Part shown: in pieces, positions 1 to 6,341 of the stretch
How positions within the stretch are numbered: position 1 is the stretch's first letter
Layout: the number at the start of each line of letters is the position of its first letter
NCBI GenBank assembly: GCA_011605835.1
Contig: JAAOZJ010000103.1
Coordinates: 1 to 12,824 of the forward strand
DNA: 12,824 bases
Origin: Thermoproteota archaeon
GTDB lineage: Archaea; Thermoproteota; Methanomethylicia; Nezhaarchaeales; WYZ-LMO8
Reading direction: 5' to 3'
Made by a program: the position numbers and the translations under genes
The notes under the pieces: model-generated
What the model saw: the letters and a program-made list of their open reading frames with translations, nothing else
What the model was told of the DNA's origin: nothing
The model's database searches: none

Positions 1-2
1 AT

Positions 3-323
3 CACTGGTTCAGAGGCGACGAGAGCTCATTCCCCGGAGACCTCAACTTGAAGATTCTTCACACGCCGGGGCACACCCCAGGGAGTATATCGATATACTC
101 CCCCGACCAGAGGTACCTCATGACCGGCGACTTGGTCTTCGAAGGAGGGGTGGGGAGGACAGACTTGGGCGGCGACTCGAGCCTATTGGTCAAGTCCATA
201 GAGCTGGTCTCTCGGCTCGATGTGGAGATGCTGTTGCCTGGCCACGGCCCAGTGATCGTGGGCGCGGACAACGTGGCAAGGAACTTCAGGTTCGTAAAGG
301 AGTTCGTCAGGTTCCTCGTCTAG
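3..323 (+). CDS. MBL-fold metallo-hydrolase, C-terminal part (gene starts outside the window)
   Basis: The open frame runs in from the left edge and gives 106 residues before a TAG stop. The piece has the second half of a metallo-beta-lactamase fold of the glyoxalase II-like type: HTPGHTPGS (third metal-ligand motif), then TGDLVFEGGVGRTDL with the bridging Asp, and PGHGPV near the end with the last ligand His. The first HxHxDH motif must lie upstream of the window. Such proteins are usually dinuclear Zn or Fe hydrolases acting on thioesters or similar substrates; the substrate cannot be told here. A TTG at 48 could be read as a start, but the frame is open before it and encodes family-like sequence, so I treat the gene as truncated by the window. 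It ends 67 nt before the next gene on the same strand. Confidence 0.88.
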   Translation, partial: HWFRGDESSFPGDLNLKILHTPGHTPGSISIYSPDQRYLMTGDLVFEGGVGRTDLGGDSSLLVKSIELVSRLDVEMLLPGHGPVIVGADNVARNFRFVKEFVRFLV

Positions 324-376
324 CAAAAGCGTTAAGCTTCAGCAAAAGGAAGATAGGGAGAATAAAAACGTGCGCG

Positions 377-383
377 GGAGGTG
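377..383 (+). promoter_or_regulatory. Ribosome binding site GGAGGTG that sets the start at 391
   Basis: A seven-base match to the archaeal anti-Shine-Dalgarno sequence lies 7 nt before the GTG at 391. It lies inside the coding region if the earlier in-frame GTG at 370 is used, so it argues for the later start. An AATAAAAA tract at 361-368 sits about 25 nt before 391 and could be a TATA-like element, but that spacing would suit a leaderless message better than one using this site. Confidence 0.6.
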
Positions 384-390
384 CGTCGCT

Positions 391-855
391 GTGAGCCAAG
401 CTGTGAGCCAAGTAGGCCAAGTAAACCTCGTTTACGTCGACAAAAGAAGTGGCGAAATTAAGAGGTTGAGCGTTAAGGAGGAGGTCTATGAGTGGATCAT
501 CAGCACGAGGGCCAGGTGGGAGCCAGTCGTAGCAATGGAGAGGGCGTCCCTGAGGGCGAATAACGTGTACCAGATAAGCATAAGGGAGATAAGGCTGGCG
601 CCCAATGAGCTGGTGATCTCCTGTCCAGTAACTTGGAACAGCTTGGGCCAGTTGCTGAGCGTGGGCCGAAGAGGCAGGCCTCAAAGAGTCGAAAAGGCGA
701 GGACCTTCGATTACGCCAACTTCCTTGCCTTTAAGAACGGCGAGGTCTTAGAGGGGGACTTGCTGGGCGTATTAAACGTCTTCCCTCAAGCGACGATAGC
801 TCCCATATTGAGGTCGTGGATAGGCCGAGAGGCACCGCCGCCTTACAGGAGCTAG
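391..855 (+). CDS. Archaeal protein of unknown function, possibly DUF22
   Basis: This gene encodes 154 residues starting at a GTG preceded by GGAGGTG; an in-frame GTG at 370 would add seven residues but has no comparable site. The protein is soluble, with no signal peptide or membrane segment. Its C-terminal half has a pattern (FDYANFLAFKNGEVLEGDLL followed by GVLNVFP) that resembles my memory of DUF22, an archaeal domain without known function. The earlier EPVVAMERASLRANN stretch and the alternating IxI strands also fit a small beta-rich domain. I could not check this by search. There is one cysteine, in VISCPV. The gene converges on cooC with only 7 nt between the two stop codons. Whether it belongs with the MBL-fold gene upstream is unclear, since 67 nt separate them and a promoter could lie between. 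Confidence 0.8.
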   Translation: MSQAVSQVGQVNLVYVDKRSGEIKRLSVKEEVYEWIISTRARWEPVVAMERASLRANNVYQISIREIRLAPNELVISCPVTWNSLGQLLSVGRRGRPQRVEKARTFDYANFLAFKNGEVLEGDLLGVLNVFPQATIAPILRSWIGREAPPPYRS

Positions 856-862
856 GCCCCAG

Positions 863-1639
863 CTATATGAGGCCCATCTTCTTTACCATCTCCCTTACTG
901 CCATTAGCGCCGGGCTGTCGCTCGGGAGGCTTAGCAACGACGTTCCCTCGAGGTTGTAGCGGAAGACGTTCTCGTCGTAGGGGACGACGCCTAAGGGCTC
1001 CACTCCTATCTCCTCTGCGTACTTGTACAGCAACTCCTCTTGCTGAGGAAAGAACTTGTTGCCCACCAAGAATATCCTCTTGAACTGTATGTGGACCTCG
1101 CCCGCCAACTTCTTTATCCTCGAGGCGGTTTGGAACCCCATCTTGCTAGGGTCCGTGACTATTATTAGGTAGTCGACGTCTCTATCGGTCCTCCTGCTCA
1201 AGTGCTCGAGCCCTGCCTCCATGTCCATCAACGTGATGGCGTAGTTCTTCGATAGGGTATCCACGACCTCCGTCAACACGTCGTTCACCATGCAGTAGCA
1301 GCCTTCGCCCTCGGTCCTGCCCATGACCAGCAGGTCGAAGGTCGGGAGCTCCTTCAAGACCTTAAAAACCTTGTACTCCAGCAGATCCTTCTTCGAGAGG
1401 GTGGGCGGGAGCTCGCCTTTGTCGATGGCCCTCTTGAGCTCGTTGGTCACATCGCCGACGGTCTTCTCGACCTTGACGCCGAGCACGTCGGGCAGGTTGG
1501 AGTCAGGGTCCGCGTCAACAACCAGTATCGATTTCACACCTGCATCTATGAGGGCTCTAAGTATCAGGGCGGCTATCGTGGTCTTGCCCGTCCCGCCCTT
1601 GCCGGCAACTGCTATTACTAGCTTCTCACTTCTACTCAA
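863..1639 (-). CDS. cooC: CooC-type nickel-insertion ATPase for CO dehydrogenase
   Basis: This is a MinD/SIMIBI-class P-loop ATPase that loads Ni into the C-cluster of CODH. The deviant Walker A GKGGTGKTT is at residues 13-21, a VVDADPDSN switch follows at about 40, CYC at 114-116 is the Cys-x-Cys metal site that CooC dimers use to bind nickel, and MDMEAGLEHLSR at about 138-149 is typical of the family. I chose the TTG at 1639 because a GGTG lies 7 nt before it, the protein is then 258 residues long, and the CxC falls where the well-studied CooC has it. An upstream in-frame TTG at 1663 would add eight residues. It is the last gene of the cdh cluster, 70 nt after cdhE; a TATA-like box in that gap may give it its own promoter as well. 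A second CooC-like gene lies at 10345-11115. Confidence 0.93.
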   Translation of the reverse strand: MSRSEKLVIAVAGKGGTGKTTIAALILRALIDAGVKSILVVDADPDSNLPDVLGVKVEKTVGDVTNELKRAIDKGELPPTLSKKDLLEYKVFKVLKELPTFDLLVMGRTEGEGCYCMVNDVLTEVVDTLSKNYAITLMDMEAGLEHLSRRTDRDVDYLIIVTDPSKMGFQTASRIKKLAGEVHIQFKRIFLVGNKFFPQQEELLYKYAEEIGVEPLGVVPYDENVFRYNLEGTSLLSLPSDSPALMAVREMVKKMGLI

Positions 1640-1675
1640 AAAGGCACACCGGTTTGGTATCAAGACTCAAAGAGG

Positions 1676-1681
1676 TTTAAA
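1676..1681 (-). promoter_or_regulatory. Candidate TATA box for cooC
   Basis: TTTAAA on the minus strand, within CCTTTAAACC, lies in the 70-nt gap between cdhE and cooC. A start of transcription about 25 nt downstream would leave a short leader holding the GGTG ribosome site before the TTG at 1639. A run of five T on the minus strand (1696-1692) just before it could end part of the cdh transcript. Together these suggest cooC can be expressed apart from cdhE. The evidence is only motif and spacing. Confidence 0.35.
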
Positions 1682-1709
1682 GGTTTAGAGTAAAAAGATT
1701 GTGCTGAGG

Positions 1710-3131
1710 TTAGGCAGACTCCATCTCCCTCTTGAGCACCTTCTCGACGTACGCCGGAATGTCCGAGGAGTCCCTCGGTCCCACCAATACCTTCCACCCG
1801 GGCAGTAGCTCCTCGAGCTCGCCGCTGAACTTGGCCGCCCTGCCAGGTATCACGAGAACCTTCTTCTTCAGCTTCCGGTCCAAGCCGCTAGTCTTTATGG
1901 CCTCGGCGAACTTCTCGGCCGTGAGCCTTTTGCCCGCTACTGAGGACTCGACGCTTATCCCCTCGCTATCCGTGACCACTAGGTAGGCGTCTATCTTGGA
2001 GTTCTCGAGGTCGCCCTTGACCAAGAAGTACGTCAGCGCGAAGTTGCCGGTTATGAACACCGGCGACACGTCCGTCGGCTTGCCTATCTCGTAGACGCCC
2101 GGCTTGACTGAAGGCGGTACCCTCGGGTCTGTGTAAATGTTCTGCCTCCACACCAAGACGGGCATCAAGGTCCAGAAGTCGAGGCTGTGCATCACCATTA
2201 AGTCCGCGAACCTAGTCATCAGTATCGACGCGATGTAGGACTCCTTCATCTTCTTATCTACCTCATCACCCTCCTCCATCCAGACCACGGCTGGCACTGC
2301 CATCAGCGGGAAACCGACTGCCTTGTCCTCCCTCTCTATCGCTGCCCTCCTCAACATCGCGAAGGTGCTTATGGTTTCGGCCAGCGAGTCACCTTTCACG
2401 AAAGTGCCTGGATCTAAAATTATGTCCTCGACCCCCGCGCCCATAAACGTCGAGGCCAAGCTCTTGAGCATGTTGACGTCTCCAGGGCTCGAAATGGCTA
2501 TTGGGCACTTGTACTTGTCAGCTAGCTCCAGCATCTCCTTCCAGTTCTCCTTAGTGGCAGCGTATATCAGGGGCCTCTTGTTGCCGACGACGGTAAGCGC
2601 CTCCTCCATGGCGTCGGGGCTGTAGCTACATAGGATCAGCGGGAGCGACACGTTCTTTGCGAGTAGGTCGGCGGCCTTAGCGAACTTCTCCGGTACGTCG
2701 GAGACGCACCTCAGAGCTATTAGGTTGAGCTTCAGCTGCTGGCCTATCCTCTCGAAGACGAAGGACTCTATTGCCTTAGCCCTCTTCACCAAGGACTGCT
2801 CGTCCAACTCGTCGGTCACGTCGATGGCTATGGCTGTCGGGTTATGGAACGTCAGCTCGTGCCGGAACATGACCCTCTTTCCGCCGACGACCACTTGGCT
2901 CGGCGGGACCCCTATGACGACGTCCTTAACTGGCGGCCTCGCGACTTCGAGCGCTACCTTTAGCTTGTCCTTGTACTTGGGGTCCTCGAAGAGGGGCTTG
3001 CAGAGTTTCAGGTCGGCTACTCCGTCGGCTACCTTGGCTGCGAAGGCCATGCACGTACTCTCGCCGCACGCGCCGCAGTTCGTTTGAGGCAGGACCTTGT
3101 AGACGTCCAATGGCCTGAGTATCTTAGGCAT
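1710..3131 (-). CDS. cdhE: CODH/ACS corrinoid iron-sulfur protein, large (gamma) subunit
   Basis: This 473-residue protein is the large subunit of the corrinoid/iron-sulfur protein, which carries the methyl group between tetrahydropterin and the ACS A-cluster. Near the N terminus C19, C22, C27 and C44 (in TNCGACGESTC and LKLC) are the four ligands of the [4Fe-4S] cluster used to reactivate cobalt. A TIM-barrel region follows (about 60-320), with ILDPG at about 240. The C-terminal Rossmann-like corrinoid-binding part has the family signatures ITGNFALTYF, VIPGRAAKFSGELEELLPGW and VGPRDSSDIPAYV. Length is normal for archaeal CdhE and all expected Cys ligands are present. It starts at an ATG 3 nt after the cdhD stop, so translation is probably coupled. 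It pairs with CdhD as a heterodimer. Confidence 0.97.
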   Translation of the reverse strand: MPKILRPLDVYKVLPQTNCGACGESTCMAFAAKVADGVADLKLCKPLFEDPKYKDKLKVALEVARPPVKDVVIGVPPSQVVVGGKRVMFRHELTFHNPTAIAIDVTDELDEQSLVKRAKAIESFVFERIGQQLKLNLIALRCVSDVPEKFAKAADLLAKNVSLPLILCSYSPDAMEEALTVVGNKRPLIYAATKENWKEMLELADKYKCPIAISSPGDVNMLKSLASTFMGAGVEDIILDPGTFVKGDSLAETISTFAMLRRAAIEREDKAVGFPLMAVPAVVWMEEGDEVDKKMKESYIASILMTRFADLMVMHSLDFWTLMPVLVWRQNIYTDPRVPPSVKPGVYEIGKPTDVSPVFITGNFALTYFLVKGDLENSKIDAYLVVTDSEGISVESSVAGKRLTAEKFAEAIKTSGLDRKLKKKVLVIPGRAAKFSGELEELLPGWKVLVGPRDSSDIPAYVEKVLKREMESA

Positions 3132-3134
3132 GGC

Positions 3135-4337
3135 TTACACCCTCATCTTGACCCAGTCCCTGTAGTTCACTTCCTCTAGCTTTACATCAAGCTTGGGCTT
3201 GGACAAGAGCTCGACGAGGCCCTTGACAATCTTGGCGGCCAACGGGTGCATCATCATGAAGAGGTTCGCTCCTGCCATGAGGCCCACTATGGCAGTCGTG
3301 GCCTCCCACAGGGGTCCTCTGTACTCCCTAGGCCCCCACTCGTCCACCTTCATCCACGCCTCTCTAGCGGCCCATGCATTAGTCGCGGCGCACGAGATAG
3401 GGACTTGAAAGGCCTCGTCCCCCATGAGGCCCGCGAGCCTTATCCTCTCCATCACGCTGAACGAGTACTCGATGCCGTAGCCCAGCGCACCAGTCGTGGG
3501 GTCGAGTATTAAGTGGTCTCTTGGAACTCCTCCATCCATGAGCTTCCTGGAGAGCTCCTTCGCTTGGTTTATGTCGAGGAAGGCGAGGGCTATCACGTTG
3601 TGGCCAGTCTTCTTCATTATCTTGGCAACTTCCTCCAAGTTCATGTCGATCGTGGCTGAGGCGAAGACGAGCCTCTCTCCAGCCGTCATCTCGCCTACGT
3701 ACTGGAAGAGTTGGAGGTCCTTCTGGGGGTTCCCGGAACCCCCAACTATTATAGGCACGTCCACGGCTTGGAGAACCCTCTCAACTGCCTTGGCGGCCTC
3801 TTGGACTGGAGTGTCCTTTATCGTGGGATCCGTGCTGACCATGTGTAACGATATGAGGTCGGCGCCGTAGACCTGTATGGCCTTCTTGGCCCACTCAGCT
3901 GGATCGTTCAGCACGTCCTTGTATGCGTTCTTGACGGGGCCCGCCAGCGGGACCACGGGCTGATCGAAGACGTCCAACGCCACTACGGGCCTGTTCTTCG
4001 GCGGAGACTCGAACCTATAGAAGGGCGGGCAAGTATCTCCGCCTATCTTTACTACCTTCCCCCTCGTACCGCCTTCAGCTCTAGTAGCGCCTATTTGGAC
4101 CTCAGCTATGGAGCCCGGGTACTTGAACACCGGGGGTTCGAACTTCTCGGCCTTCAGCTCCACGACCTTTTTGAGGGCCACGGCGGCCTCGGGAGCGGCC
4201 TTGACAAGCGCCTGCATCATCACAGGGAGGAACTCTATGGCTAGCTCCTCGGCTTCTATCGTGACGTCCTCTAATTCCAACTCGCCAGCTTCGTCGAGAA
4301 GTTTGAACAGGTTGAGGACCTCGTCCTTTCCGCTCAT
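3135..4337 (-). CDS. cdhD: CODH/ACS corrinoid iron-sulfur protein, small (delta) subunit
   Basis: This 400-residue protein is the small subunit of the corrinoid/iron-sulfur protein and partner of CdhE. It is a TIM barrel without an Fe-S motif. Recognisable family blocks are YPGSIAEVQIGA and GGDTCPPFYRFE (about 73-109), RPVVALDVFD, ADLISLHMVSTDP, VDVPIIVGGSGNPQKD, and LILDPTTGALGYGIEYSFSV near 280-300. The acidic N-terminal stretch (about residues 1-65, rich in Glu and Leu) is probably helical. The ATG overlaps the cdhC stop as ATGA, and cdhE follows after 3 nt. This is the arrangement of a translationally coupled operon whose products are needed in equal amounts. The C-terminal MMMHPLAAKIVKGLVELL also matches the family. 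Confidence 0.96.
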   Translation of the reverse strand: MSGKDEVLNLFKLLDEAGELELEDVTIEAEELAIEFLPVMMQALVKAAPEAAVALKKVVELKAEKFEPPVFKYPGSIAEVQIGATRAEGGTRGKVVKIGGDTCPPFYRFESPPKNRPVVALDVFDQPVVPLAGPVKNAYKDVLNDPAEWAKKAIQVYGADLISLHMVSTDPTIKDTPVQEAAKAVERVLQAVDVPIIVGGSGNPQKDLQLFQYVGEMTAGERLVFASATIDMNLEEVAKIMKKTGHNVIALAFLDINQAKELSRKLMDGGVPRDHLILDPTTGALGYGIEYSFSVMERIRLAGLMGDEAFQVPISCAATNAWAAREAWMKVDEWGPREYRGPLWEATTAIVGLMAGANLFMMMHPLAAKIVKGLVELLSKPKLDVKLEEVNYRDWVKMRV

Positions 4338-5776
4338 TTCTTCTCGACCTTCTTGGAAGCCTCGACCTTCTTGACTATCAGCTTCTTCACCGTTATCTTG
4401 GCTCCCTTGAGGATTATCTTCATGCCACCGCCGGCCGTGGGAACGGCGCTTACAGGTATGCCCGTTACCTCGATCCCAGCAACGCTTGGCACTGCTGTGG
4501 GCACGGCTGGCACGGCCTCCACAGGCTTCTCCGGAGGCGGGGCGACCGCGGCCTCCATCTCCTTCAGCTTAATTCCCAGCGGATGGCCTTTCTCCATCAG
4601 GAACTTCTTCAGCTCGTCGATGGTCTTGGCGTCCTTCTCCGTAGCTATCTTATCGTAGAGCTCCGGGGGGATGGCGTCCTTGACCCTCTCCTTGAGCTCG
4701 GAAGGCATCCACACGACCCTGGCCCAGCCGCCGTCGGCTTGGAAGAACTTCGGGGATCTGAAGTACTCAATCCCGACACCCAAGAAGCCCTCTGTTTGTA
4801 TCCCGCCGCCCGTCTGGGCAGCCATGGTCGAGAACGGCAGGCCGTTTACCGTCGGCCCTCTGAAGCCCCTGTGGACGAAGCCGACCCCGTCGACCTCGGG
4901 TATGTAGAACGCTATGCACTCGAAGCAACCGCACGATGTGTGCGGGTATTGGAACATAGAGTACAGGAAGACCCTCTTCACAGCCCCCATGGACCTCTTG
5001 GCCACGACCTCGTTCACGCCCTCGTACTCGCCCTTGATCGGGTCTAGGCACTTGCCCTTCGGTATCGGGAAGTTGGGCCCCTTGGGGTCCACGCTAGCGG
5101 CAGCTCTCGCGTCGAACCAGTTCATCGCTCCGCACAGCGAGACCCTGTTGGGCGATATGACGCAGACGTGCTGAGGGGCGAAGGACTGGCACAACACGCA
5201 ACCGTAGAACATGTCGACGTCCTCGTCCCTTATGGTCCTTGCCCTAGCATCCCTCGCCTCGTAGATCTGCAACGCCTTTTGGTACCACTCCTTGACCTTC
5301 TCCGGATCAGTTATGAAGTTGACCTCCATCTTCTCTATGAAGGGCATCTCCGCCTTGAAGAGCCTTATGAGCGCTAACCCCCACCACTTGAGGCTCGTGA
5401 GGCCCTTCTTGAAGGACTTCTTGCTTATTCTGATCCAGATGTCGTACCTCTGGTTTAGGTGCATCATCCCCTCTACGTAATTTGTGTACATGTGGATCCT
5501 TCTCTCGATGACCGGCTCTAGGTCCTTCTCCACCTTGGCGCCCGCGACCCTTATCAGTATGCCGAGCGGATAGCTCCCTCCTTCCTTCAGCTCCGTTAAG
5601 TCGGGGCCTATGATCTTGACGGCCCCGTCTTCGACCTCCTCCATCGAAGCCGCCAGCACAAGCTCGAACTTGCGGTCAACGCTTGGCCCGCCGAACTCGA
5701 CGTACATGTCCTCTTTTCGTATCCTCTGCCCCTCGTATATGGGGCTTACCTCGACGGGGAAGCCTTCGAAGGACAT
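4334..5776 (-). CDS. cdhC: Acetyl-CoA synthase (beta) subunit of CODH/ACS
   Basis: This 480-residue protein holds the A-cluster, which joins CO, a methyl group and CoA into acetyl-CoA or splits it. The ligands are all visible: C193, C196, C205 and C215 for the [4Fe-4S] cube, with C196 expected to bridge to the proximal nickel, and C282-G-C284 (in HTSCGCFEC) for the distal nickel. It has the short archaeal form and lacks the N-terminal domains of bacterial ACS. Residues 411-449 form a Pro/Val/Ala linker, followed by a basic tail (GMKIILKGAKITVKK and a Lys-rich end), as in other archaeal CdhC. The ATG is preceded by GGTGAT at 4 nt. The stop overlaps the cdhD start by 4 nt; cdhB ends 19 nt upstream. 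Confidence 0.97.
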   Translation of the reverse strand: MSFEGFPVEVSPIYEGQRIRKEDMYVEFGGPSVDRKFELVLAASMEEVEDGAVKIIGPDLTELKEGGSYPLGILIRVAGAKVEKDLEPVIERRIHMYTNYVEGMMHLNQRYDIWIRISKKSFKKGLTSLKWWGLALIRLFKAEMPFIEKMEVNFITDPEKVKEWYQKALQIYEARDARARTIRDEDVDMFYGCVLCQSFAPQHVCVISPNRVSLCGAMNWFDARAAASVDPKGPNFPIPKGKCLDPIKGEYEGVNEVVAKRSMGAVKRVFLYSMFQYPHTSCGCFECIAFYIPEVDGVGFVHRGFRGPTVNGLPFSTMAAQTGGGIQTEGFLGVGIEYFRSPKFFQADGGWARVVWMPSELKERVKDAIPPELYDKIATEKDAKTIDELKKFLMEKGHPLGIKLKEMEAAVAPPPEKPVEAVPAVPTAVPSVAGIEVTGIPVSAVPTAGGGMKIILKGAKITVKKLIVKKVEASKKVEKK

Positions 5777-5795
5777 CTACATCACCCGGACTATT

Positions 5796-6329
5796 TTATC
5801 CTCTCACAACTTGGATCACGTTATTTAAAACTTGCTCCCATTCATCCTGCTTTAAGTTGGGCATCGAGAAGGTGGCGTTGGGGTGGAAGTACCTGTCTAG
5901 CGAGATGGTCCTTAAGTGAGTCGCGAAGTGCTTCAGCGTCGACAGCATCTGGGACTGCAACTGATACGAGATACCGACGAATATCGCCAAGTCGTGGACC
6001 CCCTTGCCGTCGACACTCCAAGAGGGATCTTGGAGCCTGTTGGTCACGTCGGCTACGGTCATTATGGCCGCAGGCTCTACGCCCCTCTCCCTCAAGGCCC
6101 TGTACGTGTGGGCGGTGGCCACGACTGGGACCCCTGTCTTGGCCAGCTCGGCCACGAAGTCTATCAGGAGCTTGTCGCCCCACTTCTCGCGAAGCGCCTC
6201 TCCTCCCACCACGAGCAGGGGCCTCTTGGCGCTCTTTATCAGCTTGGCGACGACGTCTCCCTTCACGGGCGTGGCCATCTCGTGGCCTGGGACGTTGCCC
6301 CACTGCCAGGGCTTAACGGTCATCGCCAT
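5796..6329 (-). CDS. cdhB: CODH/ACS epsilon subunit
   Basis: This 177-residue protein is the small epsilon subunit that binds CdhA in the archaeal CODH component. It has a flavodoxin/TPP-domain-like Rossmann fold and is thought to help electron transfer between CODH and its partners. The N-terminal VKPWQWGNVPGHEMATPV, the strand-loop KRPLLVVGGEAL at about 33-44 and the VPVVATAHTYRAL segment fit the family, as does the ending in FHPNATFSMPNL. Length is typical. It starts 12 nt after cdhA. Two ATG codons, 6329 and 6323, both follow the GGGTGGTG site at 6340-6333; I keep the first, and the second would remove only two residues. No metal-binding cysteines are expected, and none are seen. Confidence 0.93.
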   Translation of the reverse strand: MAMTVKPWQWGNVPGHEMATPVKGDVVAKLIKSAKRPLLVVGGEALREKWGDKLLIDFVAELAKTGVPVVATAHTYRALRERGVEPAAIMTVADVTNRLQDPSWSVDGKGVHDLAIFVGISYQLQSQMLSTLKHFATHLRTISLDRYFHPNATFSMPNLKQDEWEQVLNNVIQVVRG

Positions 6330-6341
6330 TCACACCACCCC

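Noticed and set aside
4583..5047. 154-residue plus-strand frame opposite cdhC, and similar long frames opposite cdhA and cdhB (5916-6497, 6531-7070, 7668-8087)
   Set aside because: They are antisense shadows of GC-rich coding sequence, with no family motif, no ribosome site and unlikely composition.
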